Below the pieces are notes generated by a model. The model was not told the origin of the DNA. It made no database searches and saw nothing but the letters and a program-made list of their open reading frames with translations. 64,000 bases of DNA from contig NC_091876.1 of NCBI RefSeq assembly GCF_019399895.1, positions 4,502,381 to 4,566,380 of the forward strand, read 5' to 3'. The position numbers and the translations under genes were made by a program. The DNA is from Cardiocondyla obscurior. Lineage: Eukaryota > Arthropoda > Insecta > Hymenoptera > Formicidae. Positions within the stretch are counted from its first letter, which is position 1; each line of letters opens with the position of its first letter. Positions 47,899 to 61,146 of this stretch are shown here, one piece after another.

Positions 47899-50800
47899 TT
47901 GAGAGAAGCATGCGAGTTTTATTATACGCCACCGTGATGACGGATAGCCGTTCGATCAGCAAGCAGATATGTATCGGTAAAGAATAACGACTCAACGTGC
48001 GTTATGTTCTACACAGGAATATGCGAAATGACTGCGCTAAATATGAAACTTTCCGATAATACGATTTTGCACTGCGCTGGATGTGCTTTTCGGCTTGAAA
48101 TCAGCCTGACAGTCGGAAGCGCAAAATCTTTCGATACCGAAAGAAAGGGCGCGGATAGAAAGGCTGCAGGGGCCCGCATAAAAAAAAAAAAAAAGTAGAA
48201 AGAGGAATCGGTAAAAGCTTGAGCGGTATTACGTTTATTTATTGATCGTATTTGCCTTCCAGCCAACTGAATCCTGGAAGAAATAATCCCGCTTTGCCCG
48301 AAGTACAGCATATTCACGATGCGACGAAATAAACTGCTACTCATATTCCGCGCTGTATTCCAATGGAACTGTTATTTCGAGATAAAATTGAACAAGGCGA
48401 ATTGGTAAAACTTTGTAAAAGCGCGAATGAATTGCAGTTACATTTCATCGTTATGACGAGCGAATGTTCTTCCATCACGCTGATGTTTATTTGTCAAATG
48501 TAAGAGGATTTCGTTGCCGGATGTATTCATAGTTCGACGGAAACAATTCCTTATTTTGTTTGAAAACTTGGCGGACTCGGCGCGGTCAAAATGCCATACG
48601 TCAACCGTAGCACTTAGCCCGATTAAATTTACCCGAGGTTTAAGCGTAAAAGGACTTTACGAGTATATCTTATACCGTTGACAGTTCCGTTTTGAGGTGA
48701 GCGCGACGAAACCGGCGGAAGTAGCGGCGGAGCCGCGGACCGTCGCGAAGATAGGAAGACGCTTCGGCCGGAAGGTGACAGAGAAGGACGGAAGTGGTTG
48801 GAAGAGGCATTATATTATGTGCCATGGGGCTAAATTGAATTCTCGCGCCGCCGCTTTCCGGAAATAATATTATGTTTTATGTCCCCGACACCCGCGCGGG
48901 AGCCCTATTGGAATCCCTTAATAGGAATTTTTCACATTTTCCGCCAGCTCTTGGCGAATAAGATCAGCGAGAGGTGGCAGCATCCATTGGCACAGATTCC
49001 GATCTGCCGGGGATTGAAAATGGCGGAGGCGAGCCGGGGAACAGCACTGTGGCTTTGCTCCCGTTCAAAACCCGGAGGTTGAAGCGTGCTCGTGAGTGTG
49101 CCGGTAACGGCGGCAATGTGGTGGTGCGATGGGGTTCTCGTCGGAGTTCTACCTCTGTTTGCTTTTGCTATTCGCTTTCCTGCCACGGTAGGCGCGAAGA
49201 AAATTCCGGCGTCGATGGCTGGTGCCACCGGTGCGAACTACCGCCGACCGATATCACCGACTGAAACCACCGTCATCTTCCGCCGATAGAGAGCTCGGGG
49301 TTCTTTTTCTCAGTTTTCGAAATAGCGTGGCGCACGCGAGGCTAAAAATTACTTTTTAAAGAACATGGCGCAATCGCAATATTTTACAACATTTAACTCG
49401 AATTCTAAATCGACACTCGGCGGTTTAATTATTACTCTATTTATTTCCTAAGTTCAGTTTGCATATCTCGCCACGGAAAATTTACTTATTAAAAATATCT
49501 AAAAAAAAATGTCGAACGTATGATAGAAAGGACAATCCGATAAAAAAAGATCTGAAAAAGACTTTTAAACTATTGAATTGCGTTAAAGTTGGTGAAAAAC
49601 GTTTGGATTAATAACTGATCTCTCGTATTTTTTTTTTCTCTCTCTCTTTTTGCTATTTTCCCTTTCCTTTGAACGTCGGAAGCTCGTTTCAGCGATGATA
49701 CAATTCATTCGCGGTTTTCTCGAAAAGCGATCATCCGTAGTCGGTAACCGACGGATCTATTTGTTTGAGGTGTATGCAACGCGCATGCTATTTTCAGTTA
49801 AATCGCGTGTACGCGGCAATCTCGCGGTTAAACGCGCTATGCTCTATCGCAAACAAATGCGCACGTAATAAAGTTGGCAAACGTTTTTCCTACCCTGAGG
49901 CTGTATCGGGAGATACGGCCTTTTTTTAATTGCAACATGAATTTTTCAAATCGGGCAGCAACTTTAAATATTCATGTCTCGTCCCGGAGCGGCAATCCAT
50001 TTCACGGAACGCAAACTGCCGGTTATTTCTCCTCGTTATTACGTACGCGCGGCATTCACGTGGCGGCATAAGCGTTGATTTACAGATAATTTATTGACGC
50101 TCGCGCGCCGTCCGGATTTCGCATATATTTATCATAAATAAATCTGTCACACGAGCCGCTCTTCCGCGTGTTCCTTAGCGGTGATAAATGATTTTCGAGC
50201 GTTTCTTTCGCGAGCGAGGAATGGTACCGTGCCTCGCATTACCTTAAGGCATCACCGTCACGATTCTTAATTACACTGTCGTAAATTCTAAACGTAATAA
50301 TAAACCTATATATAAATCCGAGGGAATATGAAAGAATATTTCACAGTTGAAAACATTTTTGCGGCAGACTCTTTTTCCGGGGAACATACGAAACCCGGTT
50401 CAAGACAGTTTTATCGCCGTCGCGAGATATACCGTACGAGTCGGGCGCGCAGGTCTCGGAATCGATTTACCATGCTCATGCTTTACACGCGAACAGTTTA
50501 GTTTCGCAGTGCGCAATGGATTTTTGGAGCCTCTCGTACAACGCGATTTTTGAAAATTACGATCGCGCCCGCAAGCCTCGCCCTTTGCACCGCCAACTTC
50601 GCCACCCGGCCGAATTCGTTTAACCCTGTAACTTGCCAAGGCGTATTAGCATAAACGCATTCAAATGGAATAGATACAGGTGCCGGGGCTCCTTTTCCTT
50701 TGAATGGTATTCAAATGTATTCCGAAGAGGTGTGTCTTCGGCGCGAAACAGCTCTCATAGTTTTACGAGTTCATCTACGTCGACGTTTAATGCCCGCCAC

Positions 50801-51400
50801 TTTCCGCCAGCAAATAACGCCATAACGAGCTAACGCGAAAGAGATGCGGAATGACGTTATTACCATAACAGCTGATTTGATCTTGAGCCTCTTGAATCAC
50901 GTGTTTTATGAGCTGAGTATATTTCCTATCTAATAAAGTATCGATATCTTGTTGCGAGAGATACGGGCTTAGTAGAACGACGCGATAGCAAGATTCGACT
51001 GGTTTTACCTCGTAAAAGTTCCATTCGCGCGGTACCTCGTGATTGCGTGCTAAGGCACCGTAAAAAGTGCACTCGTTGTCGTGGGACTTATCGAACTATC
51101 GACTCGCTTCCGAAGTATTCGCCCCGCTTTCGCCGGGCGCCGGATAAAAAAGCTCGAAGCTTATTTGTCGGCGAGTCGTTCCTTCCGAAAGCGCGGCATT
51201 TATCGCGCCGAGATATATGGAAATTGCGCGGAAAGATAACGATTCTCTTCGCCCGACTCGGCGCTGGCCCCTAACGAGCTGGCGTCTTCGGGGAGATTCT
51301 AGATACCGCGACGTATCTGGCGATTAATGAGGATTCCACGACGTATATAGGCCAGGCAGTATTTTCGTACCGCTTCGATCTTTAACAGCCCCGCGATTTT

Positions 51401-51421
51401 GCCCGCCGCCGTCGGGCGGGC
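51401..51421. repeat. Perfect GC-rich inverted repeat, 7-bp arms
   Basis: GCCCGCC (51401-51407) and GGCGGGC (51415-51421) around a 7-nt loop. Function unknown. Confidence 0.65.
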
Positions 51422-51933
51422 TCCGCGGAGGCGACGAGTTTGCGAATTTTTCTTGCACGAGGTAATTTATTGCGCCTGGCGGTTGCTTTCTATCGTCCGG
51501 ATTGCGACCTGTTAGATCGGGCGCGATTGAATGAAAACACCCGCGCTCGCTGAGTTTATTTACACATCGTTCTGTAACTTTCAGCAGGCGTTTATACGAT
51601 TAAATGAGAATATCGCTGCGATTTGTGCAGCTTCGATCGCCGCAATGACGAGAGAGATATTTTTATTGCGTATCGCCGATAGTTGAGATAAAATGTTCAT
51701 TAAGTAGAATCAATATTGCCGTTCGTATATACAAAATAGGCGTACGTGAAAATTTTATTCGGCGCGAATTACTTGTGGGGCGAATTACGTGCGGGGCGAA
51801 TATTAGTACTTCGACGTCGGTGAAAAAAAAAAAAAAAATAAATAACATGTTTGCGCACATATAACATTTTAATGCGCTCGCGATAAAATGCGGAGGCTCG
51901 TACCTTCTTGCAATTTTTACCTTTAATTTTCAG

Positions 51934-52216
51934 GAGCTGTGTCGAAACGTCTCGTACACGTGACGGTCCTCAAAACACGCCGGAATTTATTGATAACCTT
52001 CAGCGAGCCGGCGCTTTTGAAATTTTTATCGCGTGCCAAGTGGCAGATAAAAAGTATATTACGCGGCGTTTATTGTCGTTAAGATTTTATGCACGTGCTC
52101 CAATTCTCATTAACAAAAAAAGCTAATGTATGCGCATCGCATTTGCACAATCATTATGTCACGAGGTTTTCATATTTAAAGGAAAGATTTGCATAAAATA
52201 AATATAATGGTACGCA
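51934..52216 (+). other. Candidate terminal exon with polyadenylation signal
   Basis: A strong acceptor (ttacctttaattttcag) precedes a frame that, after one leading base, reads SCVETSRTRDGPQNTPEFID, continues NLQRAGAFEIFIACQVADKK, and stops at TAA (52124-52126). AATAAA lies at 52197-52202, about 70 nt beyond the stop. A second frame (two leading bases, beginning AVSKRLVHVTVL) is also open for 48 codons, so the true frame is undecided. No domain is recognised and no donor is needed if it is terminal. The 3' end is set about 15 nt after the signal. Chance remains possible. Confidence 0.25.
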
Positions 52217-54660
52217 ACAGACGTTCCGAATAAGCGGGGCATCGCCGTAGAAAAGTACAATGCATAACAGCAGATACTGGAGAACGGCAATATTCTTTGA
52301 GCGAGCTACCACTCGTGGAAACGCCGACGATCCTCAAACTCATAGATCCCGATTCCCGAGGAAAATACTCGGCTCCTCCGAATTAATTTATCTCGATGCT
52401 GCCGCGCATTTCACGACTCCCCCCGCCGCCCACCCCCCTCGATTCATTACATCTCCGATTGCAACGTTCTACTTCCTTTTTCATCGTTTAACGACACTTA
52501 AAGTTCGTAACTCCCCTAGCAGCTTCGATTCGCCGAGTAACGACTTGGTAATTTCTGCGCGACATTATCGCTTACGTTGCTGGATTCATAAAACTTTAGC
52601 GTGCACGGCGAACGCGTCAAATAACAGCGTGAAAATGAACTAAGCTCCCGCGATCGCGTTGCAGGCGTGAAAGTAACGAGAAGCTGTGCAATATTGTATA
52701 AAACTAGGTCGCCATCGACTGCATTTCGTGGCGCGCTACGCTCGCGAAATAAAATCAAACAGCGAGAGAAATTTTGCTTAAAAAATCGCAGACATTGTTA
52801 CGTATAAATTATAATTGGAGATTTTTACGTGGAAGCTAAAGTAATGTCGATAAAAATTCTACGTTTTAACAATGGGAAAAAAAATATATCTGAAAAATGT
52901 AGGTTACCCGCGTACCTGGCGATAATAATCACGTACAGAAATATTAATTATCGAATGTAATAATTATTACTTTTTATCACGCGTATGGAATAATATACGT
53001 AAACTTAGTCTAAGTCCATCGCGCGTTATTACACGTCGGTATCGCGACTGACAATGAGACACTTTGACAGCCACGAATATCGACAAATGTAGCGTTCGCT
53101 GGCCGATAGGGACGATGTCGGAGCGTCGAATGGCAAGCTGGCTGCATCGTGGAAACAAAACCGAATATCGATTAAACGACGCTACGCGTTCTCCGCATGC
53201 TGATAATTAGTAGATGCACGAGGAGTTTTAATGACCCTTTAATAACACGTAACATCAAATTATAAGAGTGGGCCGACAACTCACATCTGTCTACCCTTTT
53301 TTTTTTTTTGTGGGGCGTCACGCGCGTAACGATTTACATGGTTAATTTGGAGAATTGCTAATTATTTCTTTCTCCCTCGATTCGGGATTAATTTCTTTTT
53401 TCGGGCGAAGAAACGCGCTTGAACGTCGAAAGGTCGTAAATTCTGTCAGACGGACGCTCGACGAAATTGCAACGGTGAAGCAATATTCGTGATACCGACG
53501 GGCGCGCGAACGGCGACGAAAATTTAATAACGCACGTGTGCGGGCTCTGATTGCAATTGAATTAATTACACGGGGATATTTGTTAATCGATTGTTTTCGA
53601 AGTCGCGCGACTACCGTCGCTCGTCGAAAGCGCCGGATGCGAGAATTACGCACGTTAAGCGCATGCTTACGCTTTAATTTAGTTCGTTGTGCCAACTCGA
53701 TTCCCGTTCCTTAATCGCATTATAGTTCTATATTACTTTGCATTGTCGTGCACGCTGGCGCGGGAGGAGGAAGCGGATTAATTATTTGACCCGGGGTACT
53801 CGCGCTGTTGAACTTTTTACGAAAATAAACGCCGGGACCGGGGGCATGCCTTCGCAATTCGCTCGCACAAAAGTTCGACACTTTCCAAATCGATACCTTA
53901 TCCGGCTGCGTGGGCTCTCTTCCTCTCCCGCCTTCCCTCCCGGGCTATACTAACGGGGTCAAAGCGATTCCGGAATCGCCTGGAAATCGACTGCAACCGC
54001 ATGGATCCGGGTTACCGCCGCTCGTTCTCAGATATTGGAAGTTTCACGGTGGTCGTTACACCACACGGAATTAATTGGTTTAATTAAGTCACCGAATTGC
54101 TCCCGCTCACGGATTCGCGCCGGATTAATGCGTGATCAGATACGGCGCACCTGTTTGCCGTCGGGATGCGACGGAGAGAATATCCGAATTGCCATCGATA
54201 TATGTGGATCGGCAGCCGCATCGATTACGAGCCGGCGATTTATTTGAGCGATCGTGCGCCGTTCTATTTGCGGGGAAATGGCGCTTCATTGGTAGGTCGG
54301 TTCCGCCGGCGATGCTGTTGCGCCGCACGCGAGTGCGTTCTGATTAAGCGAGAGCGCCCTGCAAAAGTACTTCCGCCGGTTATATTAATTCGCGTTAATC
54401 GCCCTGACGAATGACACGGAAATCCTTTCGTCCGCGGCGTGACGTTTCTTCGGGAGTAACACGCCCGTCGGTAGCGCGCATATTGAACGTGCCCGAAATT
54501 ATCGCACGTCGGTCCTGGAAGGGCGTAATTGTAAAGAATGACCTCGTTTTTCATTAAACTGCCCATTAGCCGTTCTTGCCCGGTGGGCAACATTAAAACC
54601 TTGAGCGAAGGGGTAAAAGGGTTTCTGAAAAACGCCGTAGGGACCCTTCCTCCCGTCCGC

Positions 54661-54685
54661 GAGAGAGAGAGAAAGAGAGAAAGAG
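54661..54685. repeat. GA microsatellite, interrupted
   Basis: AG units with AAAG interruptions. Simple repeat. Confidence 0.85.
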
Positions 54686-55354
54686 GACTCGTCCGCTTTC
54701 GCAAGGACGCGGCAATTATTCACGACGCAAAGGCCACCGGCATGTAACCGCTTAATTGTCGTTTTTATGTATCCACCGAGTGACTAATACAACGCGAATC
54801 GATACAGACATTGTGTGCTCTCTCTCCTGCCGAAGTAACAGTCTTTACTTACTCCGTACAAGAGTATCGTACAGTCGGCCGATAATATCTCGCGGATACC
54901 TTCGGCGAATATTAATTCATGAGCGCCGAGGGGCCAGCCTATCTTAGGCGAAGTTATAGTACGAAGTAACTAAATAATCGCCATAACGTCGTTAAGAGCC
55001 AAACGCGGTGCCGCGTTAATTATATGCGAGAGGACCACGTCTGCAACGAAACGGTGTCTTTGAAAATCGCGACGGAGGCTTTAAATTCGTTATCAGAAAT
55101 TTTTTTCCGCAGCGGCATGCGTACGAAATTCACCGCGAATTTCGCCGCGCGGATAAAGAAAAATATCACGTTTTCGTATTGGAGGCGGTCTCGTCTCGGG
55201 CTGACAGACGTGTCAGGGCTCGGCGGCGGCGCTATACTTGCGGGAACCGTCAACTCTGGGGTTTGCACGTCTGCATCTTACAGTTTTGACGCGTGATTCC
55301 GTCTGCTTGCAGATAGGGCAAGTAGCGAAGTAAGGTAGGATAGAAACGAGACAG

Positions 55355-55415
55355 CGGGAAAAAGAAAAGGAAGGAAAGGATGAAACAGAAAAGAAAAGAA
55401 AAGAAAAAAAAATAG
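55355..55415. repeat. Polypurine low-complexity tract
   Basis: A/G-only stretches of GGAA and AAAAG type units ending in an A run. Low complexity. Confidence 0.8.
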
Positions 55416-57509
55416 AGGACGGCCCTAGCGGCGGGGGACTGAGAAGAAAAGACACGAGGAAGAAGCGTCCCGGGAAATAAGATTCTGACTTTACTTCTTG
55501 ACGTATCCGTCTTTCTATGGCGGATCTTCCGGGATGCTCGAGTAGCAAGTAGCGGCGGTACGGAATGAAAAAGGAGCGACTGCTAGAAATATCTTACGGA
55601 CGGCTGATGCGATACATTGTCTTTGCTTATCTCTTGCGGTGTGCGCGCCCGTGCGCCCACACTTACGCGCACACAGGCACACAATCACCCGGTGGAATCA
55701 ACATATGCATTACGTGCTTGAAGAGTTCTCCGGGAGCCGAGTGTACGATACACGATGTTATGTATGCGGTGTCCTCGAGCTAGATACGCTCTCGCGATGC
55801 AGCCAGCCGATCGATCATACGAATCAGATGCGAGGTACGAGAATCGACACCGCTGTAATTAATAACGTACAGCAATAGGCGACAGTGACCGATTGCTCAT
55901 TGAGAACATTTTCCCTCTCTTGATACATATCCATTAAATTTAACGCAATATTTGCAAACTACGTTATTTTAACAGTGCCATTTATAAATTATTGCGATGA
56001 TTAATAAAAAAGAAAAAAAAAAATTGTAATGTAGCTGCGTGTTTACAAGTATTCTTTGCAAAAGTGTTATTAAGTCTGATGCGGGATGGTAAAAAGGTCT
56101 CTCGAAATCGCAAAGGTTATCGAATTTCGATCACGTTTCTCTACCATGTACCTACTTTCTGGATTCGTGCGAATGTCGTGTTCTGGAATCGGAGAGCCGC
56201 GTCCCGCCGATACCGCGTCCGCAAATTTAATTCTTCCACTGTATATATGTGTCGTCGTTGCCGGGAATTTTCGCGCAAGGTACAGAAACGAGTAGCACGC
56301 TCGCGAATGTGTGAAAAAAAGGAGAATACGACCAAATAATCAAACAGGAAATGCGACGAGTAGACAGCTGTGGGAGGCTCTCGCAATTACAAGAAATTTC
56401 GTTCACTGCGCGGTTCCATAATCAACGAGTGTTAATTAATCGAGCCATTCGCCAGGTGATCTGCGAAAGATATAGGTATATTTTCCGTCATCTAGTCGCG
56501 CTCGCTTCTCTGTTTTTCGCGTTCCAGCTTGGGACGGGTATGTATGCACCTGCTCGAGGTTAACTGGAGTTGATGTATTGAAAATAACCCTCGTCCGCTA
56601 TCTGGACAGCTTATCATATCCATCATTCCGCCCTATTTGTATAGTGGACACGCCTCAATCTCGCGCATGAAAAGCACAGATCGTCTGAACGCGAGCGAAA
56701 TAGCGACCCCGGCTTTTTTTTAAATGCGTATTTCACATTGATGTAACATTGTATTTTAGCTTCCACGTGACTAATTAAAAAGTTCCTAAACGTGCTAAAA
56801 TATTTAAAATTTCGCGAAATAAAAATCTATAAATAATTCCCCGAATTTTACGTATTTCTAAAATCGATAGTTTCGAAAAATAATACTGAAATAAAATAGT
56901 TTTGCAACCATTGGTGAGTTATTTTAGAATTAAATTCAAGTCAAGTCTCACGTGCGAGCACAAGCGCATGTGATAAATGTGTATTGCCAAAGTAGTGCGA
57001 TCACGGGACGCTCCGTAAATAATAACGACGCTTTTTAATTAAATCAACGAAGAAAACATCTGCGGTATCATAACTTTGAAAAATACGCCCGGTGGATTGA
57101 TATGACGCTGCTTGCGTTAACTTCAACTATTCGAATATAAAATATATTAAAAGGTAGCGCTCGTATTGTTCATATTCGGATTACACAATGGAATTGAAAA
57201 TTCAAAGTGTTTCAATGGAAGAAGTTGAAACAAAAAAAAAAAGGGGAGGGAGTTAAAAATTTTCGAAAGGAATCGGCATTGTTCGTCGTGTTTTATGAAC
57301 GTTAATGCCAAGACTATTTAATTTTTGAAAGCTTAAGCGACCCGTGTGATTTTACGTCTATTACCGTGGCACGAAAGTCAAGGGGGCCGCACATATTCGC
57401 TTATAAATATTAACCAGAATATCTCATTATTTTACGTTTTGAGCCCCGTAAGCCATATTTACGGTCGATGCCTTTCCCAGTTTTAAGCGTGGAAGCTCCG
57501 CCGTCGTGG

Positions 57510-57528
57510 CCGCCGCGTATCGCGGCGG
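57510..57528. repeat. Perfect GC-rich inverted repeat, 8-bp arms
   Basis: CCGCCGCG (57510-57517), loop TAT, CGCGGCGG (57521-57528). Likely a stable stem; function unknown. Confidence 0.75.
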
Positions 57529-58340
57529 ATCTTTCGAAGGGACGCCCTTGTCTCGCTATCAATTCAGGGCTATAAATTTAGCACACAATTTTATCCCGCG
57601 CGCGGCGGCGTATTTCGATTTACTCGCGCATCTGCGCCGGCGGCCGTGGGCATCTTTTCATAATTTTCTTACGCGGTATATTTCACGACATAATCCCGGG
57701 GTAATGTAATTCATTTACCTGGAATACACCCGCTTACTCGGCAAATGAATTGCAGCAACGCTCATTACGCGCTGCCGGCGAACTAAATCAGAAACGCAGA
57801 AAGATTCGCGGTTATTTCTCGACGGCGAAGGGCACGCGATTCGCCGGCGAATCCATCGACTCGTGTATGAAAAATTTTTCAAATGCGCGCAAGCAAACGC
57901 GTGGACGCAATTTGGCGACGATTCGCGAGCACTGTAACTTCATTAAACCCTCGCCGCATTTTGCATCCAAAAGATACAAACACCGTGCAAAATATTATGA
58001 ATTGTAATTTCAACTTGTTATAGATAAAATATTCAGAAAAGTTACCGCGAGTATACTACAATAGTGAGCGCAGATGTGCTGTAATCGACAGGATCTCGAA
58101 AGCCAGCGTGCAAAGCTATTACCTGCGGCTGATGGCTTTCACCGTTGCTTTTAAGCCGGAAAAGGTTTTTGCATGTTTAAAATAAATAAATAAACGTGAT
58201 AGGACATAAATGCAAAGTGCGTGAGAGCGTTTTGTCATATGCACGTATCGTTGCGGATAGACCGAACATTTTCATTTCGTTAAGCATAAATATTCCGCAG
58301 CGGATACTTTATAAATAAATGTACATTATTAGTATAATTC

Positions 58341-58360
58341 AAATGAAATGAAATGAAATG
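58341..58360. repeat. Tandem pentanucleotide AAATG, four units
   Basis: Four perfect copies of AAATG. Simple tandem repeat. Confidence 0.9.
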
Positions 58361-58803
58361 TTCGTCTGCCGAGAATAATTCGCGGGAGATAAAGCGTCCC
58401 ATGCAGAAATATTTTTGTTTCTGCTGAGGTAACCATTTATTATTATTAATAAATCACGCAATTTCAACGCATCGGTTATAAATACGTAATAATACCGCGT
58501 CTCTAGTTTGCGAGGTAAATTTGCAAGATTTAACGTTTGCTCGAGAATTTTATCAGTCGCGCATTTGGAAATTTCATTTGAAACAACAAATATTTTCAAT
58601 AAGGAAACCAGCGCCGCGGGTTTTGCGCACGAATAAGTAATACAAGCCCGGAAATGGAATTTGAATAGAAACATTCAACCGAAACGAACTTTACCGCGAG
58701 CTCGTTCCGGCCATTCGATAAAAGCTCAGGTATATTTCGGCGGCGTACAGTAGTCGAAAGGCTTCGTAGCTTTTAAGCTCGCACTGAGTACGTGAAGAAC
58801 ACG

Positions 58804-58831
<28 letters not shown>
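58804..58831. repeat. CT microsatellite, about 14 units
   Basis: The longest uninterrupted dinucleotide run in the window. Confidence 0.92.
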
Positions 58832-58836
<5 letters not shown>

Positions 58837-59237
58837 GCTCCTCTTCCCATTTTCAATCTATCTTCTTCCCTTTCCCGTTACAGATTATCCTACATAATAA
58901 TTTCTAAGCCACGGGTAGTCCGCCTACGTTATCTCGCATTATTTCTCGTCGCTCACCTCGGAATTAAGACGGAAAATATAACGAGATGAAGCGGCGGCGC
59001 GGCCGCGTTCGTGCACAACAGCCGAGGAACAACGGCGTACAGATAATCTAAACGCGGAACGATGGAGTGGTGGCAGCCTGGGCTACACCAGTTGTCAGCC
59101 CGTGATGGATGGACGCGGGGCACGTACCGGCGAGAATTCGTCTTCCTTCTTTTTCATTTCGTGAACTCCGCCTTATTTTCCGTCGCGCATTTTCCGCCGC
59201 AGTCCGCTCGATACTACGACCGATATCCCTTTCTCAG

Positions 59238-59435
59238 GTGCCGCGCGGCTCGTACCGCGATCCCCGACAGAGGATTCTGGATGCTAACCTTCTGAAAGCG
59301 CCGCGCTCGCGATTCCAATATGCATCCGAAGGAAAATTATTCCGTTGTTTGTACTGCGAGATACCTTTCTACATATTTTTCGCGCGCAAGTCCGTTGACC
59401 ACGATACGATTTGTTCGCACGTTTCTTTTGATTAG
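59238..59435 (+). other. Candidate terminal coding exon, cysteine/histidine cluster
   Basis: The acceptor (gatatccctttctcag) is good. In phase 0 the frame runs 65 codons to a TAG (59433-59435), starting VPRGSYRDPRQRILDANLLK and containing FRCLYCEIPF followed by a DHDTICSHVSFD tail. The CxxC and two downstream histidines loosely resemble a zinc finger, but spacing (14 residues, then 5) and the missing hydrophobic position do not fit the C2H2 consensus, so I do not claim one. No AATAAA was found close by. Chance is a serious alternative. Confidence 0.17.
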
Positions 59436-60928
59436 AAGATAACGCGTATCTTAAAACCACGCTATTTCTTATTGGAGGTGTGGAATTACATCCCTGTTCG
59501 AGACGCTCTCGTGCAGAGATGTCACAGGGTGTTTCTGCACCCTTCAAAGCGGACGGGATCTTCACGCCCCAATTCTTTCGCCCTTCCACATCGAAGGCGA
59601 GCGGAAACGACTTCAGCAAGAGATATTAAAACCCATTTCCATATCAAAATGCGTTCGATATTATAATACTTATACAATTCCTTTCCGTTTAACAGTTAGA
59701 ACGGTATAATTCACTTTTTCTTCGCTCGCTATCCTCTCGTTAAAGTACGCATACGGATATTCTTTTACAGAATGCTGTTGCACACGCAGTTCTCATAATT
59801 TAGAGATGTGATATTTAAAATGCGCGACTCTGATTAAAGTTGTCGGATAGACGCGAGTGTCTTTCTTTTTAAAATTTGCGCGATTTCTCTGGAAGACGAG
59901 TAATGAAGAGTTTGCGATGGTATATTCATACCACGTACATGACGAGGAAGAAAGAAATTCTACCTTCCGCGCGATTCTTCACTCGCTACTTACGTTTTAT
60001 TCCACTCATCAGCTTTCCCACCCCCGCGCGGGGTACGTGCACGTTCTAATTCTCACGTTCCCGACGGTACAGACAGAAAAAGGAAAATATCCCGTGTGAG
60101 AGATGTGTAATCCGTTTCTTTTTCTTTTTTTTTTCCCCGCCCGCCGTGGATAAAAGTAAAAAATATAATGCGTTGATGAATTTGAGAAAATTAGCTTTAC
60201 AGGCCAGCGGTTGTGGATTGTAAAATACCACGTGGCTCCAAGAAATTACACGGCGCTAGACGCTTTTCTTTATTTTACATTTCGCGTATCTCGTTCCCGC
60301 TGACATTTTGTAGACGGTATAATAGCCATAAATATACATAACATCGTACTCTTCTTTTATATAATTCTATACAAGCAACACTTAAATTAAAATCCTTTTT
60401 TCTTTTTGTTCTTTTTTTTTTTGTTTTTGTTTTTTTTTGCGCAGAAATAATCATACAAATGCCACCCTTGTAATAATTTTACATATATTTATGCTATTAT
60501 ATATGCAAGGAAATATATTAGAAAGAACCGTAACAATCTTAGATCTCCCGTTTTCCTTCAGCGAATTTTCTTCTTCTGTATTCGAATGAGTCAGACATTT
60601 TTCTATGTATTTATCTTGATCTCTTCCATTTCCTCAACAAACATAGCATAAAGCGGGGTAGCTTCGAAATTATTCATAAAATATGCATGACAATGGAACG
60701 AACGTCCCGTGCGAATTCTTCGTTTTAGTATTACTTCGCTTCTATTCAGCTCATCGTTTTCCGGTGCTCAAGATAGACAATCTGCCGAAGCCTTAACTTT
60801 GATACTCGTGGTACCGAGGGCGAGTGAAAAGAACCTGGTAAAGAATGTCTAATGGCGCTTTTCTTGCGCGCTTCAAGTACGCCGGAATTTTATGTGTTCG
60901 CGCACAGGAACATGTATCATATGACTCT
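59436..60928. other. Intergenic stretch or 3' region of the minus-strand small gene
   Basis: No other gene recognised. It is T-rich around 60115-60135 and 60395-60440. A minus-strand AATAAA at 60269-60274 is the nearest canonical signal for the small membrane-protein gene at 60929-61138 and would imply a 3' untranslated region of about 650 nt. The plus frame at 59857-60099 lacks supporting context. Confidence 0.4.
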
Positions 60929-61138
60929 CTAACGCTTGTACGTCACCGGCGCAACAAACGAGTCTTCAGCTAGCCGGAAGGCAGATTTAAGCGCGGTCTT
61001 AAATGTGTCTGCGGCAATTCCGCTGAATATTCTTGGATCTTTTTTTCTTTTTTTTTTAAGTGCAAAGACAAAGTAAAGCGTAACTAATATGCACGTAATA
61101 AAAAAAAATACCAATGCAGGTTCGGTTAACTCGTTCAT
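60929..61138 (-). CDS. Candidate 69-residue single-pass membrane microprotein
   Basis: The frame starts MNELTEPALVFFFITCILVT and continues LYFVFALKKKRKKDPR. Residues 8-27 form one hydrophobic segment of membrane-spanning length, followed at once by a strongly basic stop-transfer cluster (28-33), predicting a cytosolic C terminus. The tail (GIAADTFKTALKSAFRLAED, then SFVAPVTYKR) has the spacing of an amphipathic helix. No cleavable signal peptide is apparent. A 3' splice site (gttgttatcgcacag) lies 8 nt before the ATG, and a good AG|GTGAGT donor lies about 350 bp upstream, giving a gene with an intron in its 5' leader. It broadly resembles short insect membrane regulators such as sarcolamban in layout only; I see no homology. 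The function is unknown, and a chance frame is the alternative. Confidence 0.42.
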   Translation of the reverse strand: MNELTEPALVFFFITCILVTLYFVFALKKKRKKDPRIFSGIAADTFKTALKSAFRLAEDSFVAPVTYKR

Positions 61139-61146
61139 TAAAAATC

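Larger units (their letters stand above)
44744..51933. other. Non-genic stretch
   Basis: No recognisable gene. It includes the second copy of a diverged repeat (45120-45475), a 20-T run (46259-46278), an A-rich segment (47841-47898) and a perfect GC inverted repeat at 51401-51421. The 128-codon plus frame at 45594-45980 starts at GTG and, despite a protein-like middle, has no promoter, good acceptor or domain. Remaining frames are short. Confidence 0.45.
52217..59237. other. Non-genic stretch
   Basis: No gene recognised. It includes GA-rich tracts at 54661-54685 and 55355-55415, a perfect GC hairpin at 57510-57528, an AAATG tandem array at 58341-58360 and a CT microsatellite at 58804-58831. 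Open frames at 52260-52643 (plus, 127 codons), 57750-58007 (plus, 85 codons) and 58339-58674 (minus, 111 codons) start with ATG but show no domain, promoter or splice support. Confidence 0.45.

Noticed and set aside
52260..52643. 127-codon ATG frame on the plus strand
   Set aside because: No domain, promoter or polyadenylation support; frames of this size are expected by chance several times in the window.
58339..58674. 111-codon ATG frame on the minus strand
   Set aside because: Mildly protein-like but without splice, promoter or homology evidence; its end is formed by the AAATG repeat.
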